A stretch of DNA of 64,000 bases from Pelobates cultripes (lineage: Eukaryota; Chordata; Amphibia; Anura; Pelobatidae): positions 119,662,754-119,726,753 of the forward strand of contig OW240917.1 in the NCBI GenBank assembly GCA_933207985.1, written 5' to 3'. This document shows positions 48,226-59,894 of the stretch, piece after piece (position 1 is the first letter of the stretch; each line of letters begins with the position of its first letter). Both the position numbers and the translations under genes were made by a program. Below the pieces are notes generated by a model that did no database searches, was not told the DNA's origin, and saw only the letters and a program-made list of their open reading frames with translations.

Positions 48226-48838
48226 TCAGGAACTAACTTTTTGGAGGTACTTGGATGTAGCTATCCTCCTTACCTCCTCCTCATGGTTGCCATGCGTTTG
48301 TGGTACCCCCAGGTACTTGTAGCTGTTCTCTACCCCCAGGTACTTGTAGCTGTTCTTTTCTATTTGGCCTTCTGGAACTTCAACTCCTCCTATCCTGATC
48401 ATCTTCCCTCTTTTTGCCATCATCCGCCCGCACTTCTCTAGTCCGAATGACATTCGGATGTCCTTGCTGTATATCCTAGTTAGGTGGATCAGTGAGTCAA
48501 TGTCACACTCATTCTTGGCAAACAGCTTGATGTTGTCCATGAAAAGTAGGTTGCTGATGGTAACTCGACTCTTAAACCTGTATCCGTATCCATATCCACT
48601 CTTGATAATCTGGCTAAGGGTGTTGAGGCCTATGCAGAACACCATTGGGGATAGCACATCACCTTGGTATATGCCCCATTTAATGTTCATTTGAGTTATT
48701 GTCCTGGAATTGGCTTCTAGAGTTGATTTCCACTTGCCCATCGAGTTCTTGATGAAGGCTCTTATTGTATTGATGACCTTGTAGAGAGCCAAGCATTCCA
48801 GTATCCATGTGTGTGGCATTGTGTCATAGGCTTTCTTG
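48226..48838 (-). pseudogene. LINE reverse transcriptase, palm and thumb
   Basis: A frame with DYKKAYDTMPHTWI (first catalytic Asp), GIYQGDVLSPMVFCI and, in place of the YxDD box, Phe-Met-Asp-Asn (about 48535), so the second aspartate is lost. Further on KYLGV is duplicated: a 27-bp tandem repeat at 48304-48357 adds nine codons in frame. Then HGNHEEEVRRIATSKYLQ. Inactive as it stands. Confidence 0.88.
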
Positions 48839-48843
48839 TAGTC

Positions 48844-50246
48844 TGTCAGGATCCTAGCCTGACAACCAAAGTTAGGTTTCATTTTTTCTGTTTGATTTCT
48901 ACAATTTCCCTACCCACACGTCTAACCACAGTTTCTCTCGCCTGCATAGCATGATTACTAAATCTGCTATAAGAGGCCACACCCTGCTGAACAAATGGTC
49001 TTTACATTCATTGAAGTTGATGTTCTGATCCTGGCTTCTACTGAGAAAACCTGCTCTACTCTGAATAACATTGAACCCAACCTGATTTAGCCGATCAACC
49101 TGCTACATTTCCAATCTGCTTACTACCAATAAGCTTGGGGACAAACCTGATCTACAATACCTACCTGCTTAATTCCATACTTGAATTTGATACCGTATTA
49201 CTTTGTTTTGAGTCTGCCTTAAATCTACCTAAATCTACACAACCAACATGGATAATATAAACATTCCTGTTATTTGCAACTATCCTAAATGATCCTGTTA
49301 CATCTAAAAGCTGCAGAACTTCAACCAAACCAAAGAGGCTGATCACCTAAACGTCTAACTAATCTGTATTTCTTAAACCTTTCTATTCTGTTAAATTCGG
49401 TCTAGGTATATTTTGTTTACATGTAACCTATGTTTTAATTTATAGGTATTCCATCACTTTAATTACCTATAATCTCACTTATAGGTTTCCCTGTTACCTA
49501 ATAACCTGCCTGGGGCATATTGCCTAAACACTATTTCTGTTATCTCTCTTTATACTTACCTATATCTCGCTTATAGGTTCTGCTTTCTCCCATTGTCCTA
49601 TATTTTCCTTAAAGGACCACTCTAGGCACCCAGACCACTTCAGCTTAATGAGGTGGTCTGGGTGCCTGGGCCAGCTAGGGTTAACCCATTTTTTTAAAAC
49701 ATAGCAGTTTCAGAGAAACTGCTATGTTTATGAATGGGTTAAGCCTTCCCCTATTTCCTCTAGCAGCTGTCTCATTGACAGCTGCTAGAGGCGCTTGCGT
49801 GCTTCTCACTATGAATGCTTTCCTATGTGACCGGCTGAATGCGCGCGCAGCTCTTGCCACGCGTGCGAATTCAGCCGACGGGGAGGAGAACTCTCCGCCC
49901 GGCGCTGGAAAAAGGTAAGTTTTAACCCCTTTCCAGAGCCGGGCGGGAGGGGGACCCTGAGGGTGGGGGCACCCTCAGGGCACTATAGTGCCAGGAAAAC
50001 GAGTATGTTTTCCTGGCACTATAGTGGTCCTTTACTTGGCTTTATTTCCTAAATGACCTGTTTTGGGCTTGTTTCCTTACCCTCTATTTTGTATTCTCCT
50101 TTCTACTCTTATTCCTCTATATTATTTCCACTTCCCTTTAAGTCCTGTTGTACTTATTACAAGAAAAGCCATGCCGAAGATTGCCAATAAAGAACCTAAA
50201 GTTAACCCCGGTGTAAGTCTTATGTGACCTGATCAAAAACCTGACA
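48844..50246 (+). mobile_element. Solo LTR in the LINE RT
   Basis: Starts TGTCAGGATCC, ends AAAACCTGACA (inverted TGTCAGG/CCTGACA), flanked by an exact 5-bp duplication TAGTC (48839-48843, 50247-50251). AATAAAG at about 50188 near the right end suggests plus orientation. It contains MITE copy I; without it about 980 bp. No internal genes, hence a solo LTR, gypsy- or ERV-type. Confidence 0.88.
49609..50034. mobile_element. TTAA foldback MITE, copy I
   Basis: TTAA at the left end (49609-49612). The right end reads GGTCCTTTAC, so the last base of the target has mutated. Copy A orientation. It lacks the TCTCACTGTGA arm and part of the GGAAAGCATT palindrome by a deletion near 49810. Confidence 0.85.
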
Positions 50247-50251
50247 TAGTC

Positions 50252-50672
50252 AATCCAGGTCGTGCACAGATTCATCTGTCTGGTCTTAGAATCCCGCGTG
50301 ACTGCTTTGTCTACCAGTAGTTGGTGTTTTGATCCTCTGGTGTTGCCCTTGAATCTTGGAGGCTACGATGCCTGACAGGATATTCCATGTTGTGAGGAGG
50401 CAGGTTATTGGTCAGTAGTTGCATGGTGTTGTTCCCTTGTGAGGGTCCTTCATGACCAGTATTGTTCTGCCTTGTGTTAGCCAGTCAGGGTGGCAGCCTG
50501 TTGCTAGTAGCTGGTTAATTTGTGCTGCTGGGCGTTCATGCAGCGCTGTTAACTTCTTTATCCAGTAGTTGTGGGTCATGTCAGGTCCTGGGGCTGACCA
50601 ATTCTTCATGTGTGCGGTTCTCTGTTGGATATCTTCAACTGTGATGGCAACTGGTTCCTGTTCTAGCAGCAT
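50252..50672 (-). pseudogene. LINE reverse transcriptase, N-terminal part
   Basis: The frame 50672-50412 has NWSAPGPD, a MTHNYWIKKL segment, LLATGCHPDWLTQGRTIL and KDPHKGTTPCNY, the RT fingers of this LINE group. It continues with breaks to the solo LTR junction at 50252. Confidence 0.8.
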
Positions 50673-50906
50673 GCAGTGGTCTGCTTTAAGGTCTAGTAGC
50701 CACTGGGCCTCGGTGTTATGAGATGCTTCTTTCGCTCAGATATTCTTCCAGTACTGTTCAGTCTTAGCTCTGGGTGGGTCTTGTGAGGAGATGGGGTGCT
50801 TACCCTGTAGCTGTGCATACAGCTTCGATGGTTCTTTGGTAAAGAGGGCATTGATTCCTTAAGCCTCTGCTTCTCTGGTGTATCTGCTCAGTCTGGTTGC
50901 CAGTAT

Positions 50907-51043
50907 AGATTCTGGCTGCTGTGGAAGTAGAAGGATATGCCCATACCAGAGCGCAGGAAACAACTAAGCAAAGGTCAGTCTTTGCTTAGTTGTTTCCAGC
51001 GCTCTGGTATGGGCATATCCTACTTCCACAGCAGCCAGAATCT
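50907..51043. repeat. Perfect-type inverted repeat in the LINE
   Basis: Arms 50907-50973 and 50980-51043 with a 6-nt loop, one 3-nt indel and one mismatch. The right arm is the coding direction of the LINE; the left is an inverted copy. Confidence 0.95.
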
Positions 51044-51253
51044 AGCTTTGATCTTTCCACCTCTGTTAAGTGGATCCAGCTTACCAACTTCCTTCTGTGT
51101 TGCTTTTATCTTGGCTTCCAGTTGTAGTCTCCATGGTGGGCATTGCTTCTCTTTGAGCCTGATCTTGTAGTCAAGTAGCTGGAGGACCACTAATGCTGTG
51201 GCATATATGAGCCTGTTGGTCTCTGTGATCGTGCAGGTTGTTATTGTGGACAA
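51020..51253 (-). pseudogene. LINE N-terminal ORF fragment
   Basis: A 77-residue frame with TNRLIYATA, YKIRLKEKQCPPW and LEAKIKATQKEVGKL, a helical basic segment that precedes RT in the same LINE type. It is cut at its 5' side by the piggyBac-type element at 51257. Confidence 0.65.
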
Positions 51254-51256
51254 TGC

Positions 51257-53356
51257 TTAACCCCTTAAGGACTGGACTGTTTTTGCGATGTTGTACATTT
51301 GCGACCAGGCATATTTTTACACTTTTGTGGTGTTTGTGTTTGGCTGGAATGTTCCGCTCTCTCATTTACTGTTCCCATACAAATTATATATTGTTTTTTT
51401 CAGGACAAAAGGGGCTTTCTTTACATACCATTATTTATATAATCTCATGTATTTTAATTTAAAAAAAATAAAAAAATATGATGAAAAATTGAAAAAAATA
51501 CATGTTTTTTGACTTTTACTTGAAAAATCTTTTACTCATCTACAAAAGCGAATGAAAAAAACTGCTAAATAGATTCAAAATTTTGTCCTGAGTTTAAAAA
51601 TACCCAGTGTTTACATGCTTTTTTGCTTTTTTTTGCATGTTATAGGGCTATAGGTACAAGTAGGATATTGCGGTTTCAAAACAAATTTTTTAAAATTTAT
51701 CAATAGTGACATTGTAACACTATTATCTGTCATAAATCTCTGAATAACACCCCACATGTACATATTTTTTTTAAAGTAGACAACCCAGGGTATTCAATAT
51801 GGGGTATGTCCAGTCTTTTTTAGTAGCCACTTAGTTGAAAACACTGGCCAAAGTAAGAATTCATATTTGTTTGTGTGTGAAAAAAGTAAAAAAACTAAAT
51901 TGAACGCTAATTTTGGCCAGTGTTTGTGACCAAGTGGTCACTAAAAAAGACTGGACATACCCCATTTGTAATACCTTGGGTTGTTTTCTTTTGCAAATGG
52001 TATGCCATCATGGGGGTAATTCTCATTCCTGGGCTACCATACGCTCTCAAAGGCAACGTAACCAACCTGGCTATTTTCAATGTAAAAATATTTGACCCAT
52101 ATATTTGACCTTGTAACTTTCAAAAATGCTATAAAACCTGTACATGGGGGGTACTGTTTTACTCGGGAGACTTTGCTGAACACAAATATTAGTATTACAA
52201 AACAGGAAAATGTATCACAACAATTATATAATCAGTAAAAGTGCTGTTTGTGTGTGAAAAATGCAAAAAAAGTCACTTTCACTGACAATATCATCGCTGT
52301 GATATGTTTTACTGTTTTGAATCACTAATATTTGTGTTCAGTGAAGTTTCCCGAGTCAAACAGTACCCCCCATGTACAGGTTTTAGGGTGTCGTAGAATG
52401 TTACAGGGTAAAATACAGTGCTAGCAAATTCAATTCTCTGAACTTTCGGCCTGGGTTGGCAGGCAAGTCCCTTAAATTGCAATCAATAAAATTACTGAAT
52501 TATGTAAAAATATTATATAAATACGCACGTAGAATTTAAATATATATGCATATTTATATATTTGAAGTCTACGTGTATATTTATATAATTATTTATGTAA
52601 TTTTGTATATGGACGTATGTATATTTCTTATTTTTATATACATAGATATATATACAAATTCATTCTAAGTGTATTTTGATATAAATATATATTAATTTTA
52701 AAATACAGTTAGAATAAAATTTCATATAGATATAATTTTAAATTTTTTATTATTTAAAAAATTTAATTTAAATTACTTATTATTTATATTTTATAATAAT
52801 ATATATATACAATATATATAGTTATTATATATATTATATATATATATATACGTGTGTAATTTAATTATAAGTGTATTTTTATATTAATATAAGTACATAT
52901 TAATATAAAAATACACTTAGTATGGCATTATATAGATGATATATAGACATATTATATAGATATATTATATGTCTATATATCATATATACACAAATATAAT
53001 TTTTTTTATTTTTAATTAACATTAACTTTATTTATTTTTTTGATTTTACACTAGCAGGGAGACTGCCTGTCAGCACAGACAGTCCCCCTGCAGGCAGCAC
53101 TATGGACACCTATTGTGACCATGTGATCGCTGTGTTAAGCGATCACATGGCCACAGGGGTCCTAAATCAGTGTGGGGAGACTGTCTGGGCTGCAGGCAGT
53201 CTCCCCACAACCGGAGGAACACTGATCGCCGTCGTTCCCCCGGCGGCGATCAGGTAAGTACCCCCAGATCGTTAGGACGGTTCAGGACCGTCATCGGTCC
53301 TCAAGGCAAAAATGCCGATGACGGTCCTGAACCGTCCTCGGTCGCTAAGGGGTTAA
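51257..53356. mobile_element. 2.1-kb non-autonomous piggyBac-type element
   Basis: TTAA at both ends. Termini TTAACCCCTTAAGGACTG and, inverted, TTAACCCCTTAGCGAC. The interior is AT-rich (52480-53040 nearly all A/T) with no transposase. A 24-bp-arm hairpin sits near the right end (53274-53338). The flanking LINE sequence was its target. Confidence 0.85.
53274..53338. repeat. Subterminal hairpin of the piggyBac-type element
   Basis: Perfect 24-bp arms (53274-53297, 53315-53338) with a 17-nt loop. Arms contain GGACGGTTCAGGACCGTC, itself nearly palindromic. A likely transposase-binding or structural feature, as in the GTGACGGAC palindromes of the 16679 element. Confidence 0.9.
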
Positions 53357-54065
53357 TTAACTGCAGCTAGCATGCTGTCTGGTGGTAGCTTTCCAGTGAT
53401 CTTCGGAATATAGATTTCTTTTTCTAATATAAACAATTGGTCTTTCCATATGAAAACATTTTTTCCTACAGACAAGCTCACTGACGCTCACTACAGGGAA
53501 TGCCCACTGACACACAAGGACATTTAGACACACATGCTCTCTACTGATAAGCTCACTGACAACCTCACTGATACACACATGCTCCCTACAAAAAAGCTCA
53601 CTCACTAGCAGGCAGGCAATAAGTTTCTCCCCTTATAACTTAGGGCCCCCACTCGCTGCCAATAGGTAGGGTGTGGAGGATGAAAATAGGTTACCCCCCT
53701 CTCACTTAGTGCCCCCACCCACCGCTAATGGGTGGGACACTAGGTGCTCCTTTCGGGTTAATAGCCCCTACTCGCAAGACACAGGTGGATGGGGACACTA
53801 TGTTCCCGCCCCATTAATTATTTTAACAGTTGCCCCACCGTGCAGTTCCACCTTTATTGGAAAGAGGGGGTGAGAGCAATTGGCTGCTCACTATTTAGTA
53901 GACATGCCCCTACTTGCAGCACAGGGAGTTTGGGCAGGAGGGAGATTTTTCATTATTATTTATAAAGCACCAACCAATGTCGCAGCGCTGTACAATGAGT
54001 GGACTAACAGACACATATTTGTAACCAGACGAGTTGGACTAAGAGCCCTGTTCAATGAGCTTATA
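53357..54065. other. Unassigned repeat-like sequence
   Basis: 53357-53600 may be the LINE's 5' part. 53930-54065 has TTATTTATAAAGCACCAAC and CAGCGCTGTACAATG, a SINE/L2-type tail common in vertebrates. No intact frame. Confidence 0.4.
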
Positions 54066-54121
54066 TGCTAGAGCAGTGATGGCAAACCTTTTTGAGCCCG
54101 AATGCCCAAACCGCAATACAT

Positions 54122-55976
54122 CAACAAGAAAAAAAAACTATTCTTTAAAGAATGTAGCGCTTATAAGATAGACAAATGAATTATCACCTTTTTATGTTCT
54201 TTCGGAAGATATATTCTCATTTAAATGTCGAATAAGTAAATATCTAAAAAAGATAATCAAACATAGTGTAGATGGTACATAACTATAAAGTTATATTATT
54301 TGTATATGATTATTACACACTCACAAACAGAGAGCTATGGACCCAGCTCTGGTATGAATCCACTTCTGGGTCCGTACAGGCGACCCACCCCTGCTATGGA
54401 TGTATGTCTTGTCCTAAAGAGGAATAAATACACCCAAAATAGCGCAGCACAGTTGGTGGTAGTTTAAAATAAAAATACCATTCCCAAATGGGTACTTACA
54501 AACGGAGAGAGTCTAAATTGACTCCATTCTTGAGCAGTATGCAGATTAGGGACTGCACTCCCAAATGTAGAAAGATGGATGGAGAACCAGGATAAAAAGT
54601 AGAAAAGAACAAATTTATTAATACAATCTATAAATTAAAATCGGAACAATGTCCAAGTAAAACCGGAACGCGTTTCACCACTGGGACGCGGCTTCTTCAA
54701 CCGGATCGGTGAGCTGAATGTTTCCTGGTTCCCTGTCTTCATTTAAATACTGCTCCAAATCAACAAATGTTTTGCCGGTGTGTATGTGCCGCACACGTCA
54801 TTACCACCCACAGGCTAGACGTGTGCGGTCCATGCCTCGTTGTCATACTGTGATCGGAGGCAGCTGAACGGATTCTCTCACTCGGAGTTTCGGCAGCTGC
54901 CTTCGTTTCTACAAGATCAAAAAGCATTACTCCTATATAGGATTTGTGGCTGTAATCCATGTATAGTCTTCTTAAAACAGCAAACGAATTTAATTAAGCA
55001 TTCCAATCTTGCACCATCTCGTGTATATGGAGGAGTCTGCATGGATTGTATTAACTCATAAAATGCCAAAGTCCATAAAAAGATACATTTAAAAAAAAAA
55101 CAAAAAAAAACGAACAGTATCAGTCCTTAATGTTCATATATGTATCATATCAAAATCAAACAGATACATCTTTCACATCATATTTGCCTCTTCCTGAATA
55201 AAACCTGATTCCGATACATAAAATTATACAATGTGATTTCATTTCCAATATTCATTGTATCATTGCAAATTCTATATTCCATGTTAAAGAAATTTTACAG
55301 AACATAACACCAAATATACTATAAATACTTACTCCACTATAATTCACCTTTCTTTATAATAATAATAATAATACATAAAATCCGTTTAGTTAGGTAAAGA
55401 ATTGATAATTACTTTATATTTTTATGTGTATTAGTAATTATTTTAGGGGAGAATTTATACTTATAATATCATAAATTATAAGTATAAATGGTATTTTTAT
55501 TTTAAACTACCACCAACTGTGCTGCGCTATTTTGGGTGTATTTATTCCCCTTTAGGACAAGACATACATCCATAGCAGGGGTGGGTCGCCTATACGGACC
55601 CAGAAGTGATTCAAACCAGAGCTGGGTCCATAGCTCTCTGTTTGTGAGTGTGTAATAATCATATACAAATATAACTTTATAGTTATGTACCATCTACACT
55701 ATGCTTGATTATCATTTTTAGATATTTACTTATTCGACATTTAAATGAGAATATATCTTCCGAAAGAACATAAAAAGGTGATAATTCATTTGTCTATCTT
55801 ATAAGCGCTACATTCTTTAAAGAATTGTTTTTTTTTTTTTTTTCTTTCTTGTTGGAGTAATTGGTGACATTGAAGGAGTCACAAGAATGTTTAGCTGCTC
55901 ATTTGTATAAAATCACTGTATATACGCTGGTACAATATATTGTGAGAAAGAAGCGCTAGTCCTTATCCCTATTTTG
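54122..55976. mobile_element. Penelope-like element with long inverted arms (inferred)
   Basis: 1855 bp flanked by a 15-bp duplication CAAACCGCAATACAT (54107-54121, 55977-55991). Arms 54122-54480 and 55489-55854 are near-perfect inverted repeats. The core has a motif close to a hammerhead ribozyme on the minus strand (54663-54704). Long variable target duplications, inverted pseudo-LTR-like arms and hammerheads are known for Penelope-like retroelements. No RT frame remains, so the class is inferred. Confidence 0.6.
54663..54704 (-). ncRNA. Hammerhead ribozyme-like relic
   Basis: On the minus strand: CCGG, TTGAAGA in place of CTGATGA, a weak stem II, GAAACGCGTT, CCGG. The CCGG pairs could form stem I and ACGCGT is self-complementary as in dimeric hammerheads. 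Core changes suggest an inactive relic. Confidence 0.4.
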
Positions 55977-56859
55977 CAAACCGCAATACATGCCAACTTT
56001 TTTTCCCTCAAAGTGCCAACATGGCAATTAAACTTGAATACTGAGGTTTAAGTTTAGAAAAAAACTCTTACAGTTGTCCGAACTAATTAACAACTTTTGT
56101 TTTAAAAGAACACAACAGAGTTCAATGATACACATTTTAAATGATATAAATAGATAAAATGAAGCTTATATGTATTAGTATCTCCAACAAATGCAATACA
56201 TAGACGGAGACTGCTGAACACATTCACACACAGACTGCTGAATACACACACAGACTGCTGAATACACACACATTGCATTGAGGGGTGCAGTGTATGTGTT
56301 TCATGTAACGTGTGGAGTGCTGTGTGTGTGTGCGAGGGGCGCTGAGTATGCGTGCCTGTGTGTGTGAGGGGCGCTGAGTGTGTGGTGGAGGTGAAGAGAC
56401 CAAAAAAAAAAAGTTATATTAAAATCTGTGGGTGGCTGTGTGTCCCACCCCCTACCCCCCCCTTCACCAAAGGTAAGAGGAAGGGAGGGGGACACAGCCA
56501 TCCCTGGTGGTCCGGTGGTGATAAGTATAAGCGTGCGAAGCTGCTCTTCTATCCTCCCACACGATGCTGGTAATGTGCAGCAACGCTCCACACAGATTGC
56601 TCACGGGAGAACAGGAGAGCTGCTTCCTAGAGCCCTCCGGACATGGAAGCAGAGTAGGCGCCTGCCGTTTTGGGCAGGCAGGTTCCTACTCTGCATTGCT
56701 GCAGACAGCCAGCAGCCCCCTCCCCCGGCGACCAATGGCCGCGTGTCCACAGAGAGGGCACGGTGTGCCATAGGTTCCCCATCACTATGCTAGAGGGAGT
56801 GGGGTTTAGTGACACAAAAACGTAAGGGTAGGATAGAACCATATAAATAAACTATTTCT

Positions 56860-57008
56860 AAAGGTAAATGCACAAAATATACATGCAACATTTGGTGGAT
56901 GCAGTGTGTTTAGACAGGTGAGCTGTGTGTGTTTGTGTAGCGTGTGTGTAGTGGATGCAGAGCATGTTTGTGTAGTGTGTGTTTGTGTATATAAATGAAT
57001 GCAGTGTG

Positions 57009-57049
<41 letters not shown>

Positions 57050-57230
57050 GCAGAGTGTGTATAGGGTATGCAGTGTATGTGTTTCTGTAGGTATGTAATT
57101 TGTGTAAAATGGGGGGAGGGGAGGGATTTATGGGCCCTGTGGTCCTGGTATGTATTATCGGTATCTCCATTTGCCAAATACCGATATTACCAAAAATACA
57201 GAATATTGTCCGATAATCCGTCGATCCCTA
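56860..57230 (-). mobile_element. Truncated relative of hAT element c
   Basis: The minus-strand end TAGGGATCGACGGATTATC and interior (GTAAATGCACAAAATATAC, then CA-rich and TA tracts) match element c. The left end is missing. Confidence 0.75.
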
Positions 57231-59400
57231 AAGCACAACATTTGACAATCTGTCAATTTCAAGGATCACTATAGTCAACATATAAAAGCAAGAAAGACAA
57301 GTCCCCAATAGGACGCTTCTCTTTGAGAAGCATCATTCAGCTCTGGTGCGCATGTGCAGCACCAATCAGGTTCTTCATGGAGCTCTACCACGCATGTGCG
57401 CCGTATGTGTGTTCGCGAGCGGATTGACAGCTCAGCTCACTGTCTATGCCCACCCCACTCCTACGGCAACTCTCCTAAACTAGTGATTGTATACAAACAC
57501 ACATTTTAAATAAATTTTGTTAAACATACACACACACTATCCATTACTACCTATTTCTTACCCACACTCACTTACTCTCTCACCCACACAAAATAAGTTT
57601 ACTTACGGTTTAGATCCTTCTGCTCGCTCTCTGGTCTTCAGCTCGAGTCGATGCTGTGTGCAGGAGATCTTATCTCCCCACTGTCGGCTCGCATTGCTGA
57701 CAGGCTCCGGGGTTACTACAGGACATAGAAGGCACTGTGAACGCGCCTCCTATCTCCTGTCTGCGCACGTTTGTTGTCTTCGCCCAAGCGTGAAGACGTA
57801 AAACGTGATGAAAGCGAATTAGGCATTCATGAACTCGGAACTCCCTGTGGTGGCAGTCTGAGTGACTGCAACTGGAGGTGTTCCTAGCTTCCAATGTAAA
57901 CACTGTATTTTCTCAGAAACTACAGTGTTTACATGAGAAAGGATGCAGGGAGCTATAGTTCTCACCTGAACAACCTCATTAAGCTGAAGTTGTTCAGGTG
58001 ACTATAGTGTCCCTTTAACATTTCTCTATGCGAAGCATACAGTGTCTGGCGTCAGCATCCATTACAAATGTAATTCACTAAAGTGAGAATTTTAAATTTG
58101 GGTTAAAATAGCCAAACCAGAAGCATTTTCAAGTCACCTGAGCTGCAAAAACAATTGGCATTTGGCTACAGGTGCCTGTCTACTTGGGGGGCACCTACCA
58201 TTTTCCCCACACATTAAGGACATGTTTCAATATAATATTTGCTTTTTGTTTTGCGTAGTGGGCAAAAGATGTAATGCACAAATGTGTGAGTGTGAGTGGT
58301 GCCCTAGAACAGACGAAATATAAACCTGACCCAGTGAAGGGGGCAGCACTGGAAATGCTTTTTTAATTTTATGTTCTTGATTTTGATGAGAACACAATAG
58401 AGCAACATTGAAATGATGGACATAAATCAAGACTTGACAAAGACAGGTTTTAAAGCAAAAATCTCACTTGTGTGGCTCAACAAATATAAGCAGTAAGTGA
58501 ATTCTTGGTGTTGCAAAGTTCATTTATTTTCTCTATACCAACTAGTGAGACTAGGACAGAGACTCCAAACACTACATCCTTGTTTCTGAGCCATGACTGA
58601 AGTGCTGGCTTTGGGTAATTACTTTTTGTAGGAATCAGAATTGTACGAGAATTTGACATCAACCCGACAGTCCAAAGTTTCAGTACACAGTCATTGCTAC
58701 ACAACAATATTTATTTTTAATCTTACACTGATAAATTATAATAGTTTTTATCTCAAAAGCATAATTGGTTCTATAGATTAAATCATTGCAGATTGCACAG
58801 GATCATTGATCACCATATTGCTCTACTGCTGTGACCACATGCTCATTCCTAGCAATCTCAGAGGAGGAAGTTCACTTCTCAAGGACACAGTGCTTGAAAA
58901 ACAAATATATTATGATGCCTAGTATCTGTATTATCTAATCTGTTTGATAAGTAACACTAAGATCTCTGAAAACTAAAATCAGTTACCCGGGTACTTTATA
59001 GAACAGTAATTTGTCTTTTTAATTTTATACACACTACATTGTGGCTGACTAGGTTATTAGACCAGGTCTCGACAAATTTGCTTTGACCCTAGGAGGCAGC
59101 TAAACAAGTTAGGAGCCAGTTTTTGTTTTTATAAACTAACAAATCTTTATTTCCAACTACACAAGTAACACATATTAAAAAGGGACACTGTAGTCACCAT
59201 AAATCGCTAAAGCTTAATGTGTTCTGTTGTCTACAACCTGTTCCTATAGGCTTTTCAATGTAAATATTGCTGCCTATAAACACCTCAAGTGGTAGAGGTG
59301 TTTTCTAGTCGTTCAGAGTCTCCACGCTCTGCATGGGGAGGCTGATTGGCGCAACACTGCTTCCAAACTTTCCTCAAGTTGTTAAAGAAAAAAAAAAAAA
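57231..59400. other. Mostly unassigned, with MITE fragments
   Basis: 57258-58018 has CACTATAGTCAAC at one end and GTGACTATAGTGTCCCTTTAA at the other, a possible interrupted MITE of the second subfamily. 59180-59345 is another fragment (AAGGGACACTGTAGTCACC). No gene seen. Confidence 0.45.
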
Positions 59401-59423
59401 AAAGAAAAAATTATATATATCCT

Positions 59424-59465
59424 GATCCTGATGAAAGTTCTGTATTAAGAACTGAAACGTCGATT
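59424..59465 (+). ncRNA. Hammerhead ribozyme motif, minimal type I
   Basis: Intact core: CTGATGA (59428-59434), stem II AGTTCT/AGAACT with a 6-nt loop, GAAA (59454-59457), then CGTC with the expected cleavage site after C59461. GATC/GATT can form stem I with one wobble. Stem III would be the self-complementary ACGT, too short to fold alone but able to pair between two copies, as described for dimeric hammerheads of Penelope-like elements. GAATAAAAGC follows at 59481. Confidence 0.65.
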
Positions 59466-59620
59466 TTGTGTGGCAGCTGCTGAATAAAAGCTAAGTTTTT
59501 TTTCCCACTATATACCTTTTGAAGTCCTTAGAGTGCTATTACCTACTATTTTATTTTTTATGTTATTTGCTTTATTAGCACCAGTCATTAATATATTATC
59601 ACAGGAGTGCAAGTACTTGA

Positions 59621-59740
<120 letters not shown>

Positions 59741-59894
59741 TACACACACATATACATACTCGGAATTTAATACGCAGTGGATAGTATCTGAAAGGGCAAA
59801 GTTGGTTTTGATGTGCCGAAACCAACGTACAAGTGGGCCTGTAAATAAAAGAGGGCAAAAAGAGAAGTTTGAGGAAAATACACACTTTATTGCC

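Larger units (their letters stand above)
47006..51256 (-). mobile_element. LINE with restriction-like endonuclease (R2/R4/Rex6-type), broken
   Basis: A minus-strand non-LTR element: N-terminal region (51253-50680), RT fingers (50672-50252), RT palm and thumb (48838-48226), Cys-rich linker and C-terminal endonuclease (47883-47161). Interrupted by a solo LTR (48844-50246) and an internal inverted duplication (50907-51043). A restriction-like C-terminal endonuclease is the mark of the R2/R4 group of LINEs. Confidence 0.85.
54074..56787. mobile_element. hAT element d, with a nested Penelope-like element
   Basis: Termini CAGTGATGGCAAACCT and, inverted, TAGTGATGGGGAACCT. Exact 8-bp duplication TGCTAGAG (54066-54073, 56788-56795). 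About 860 bp of hAT sequence remains after subtracting the nested insertion. No transposase. Confidence 0.9.
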
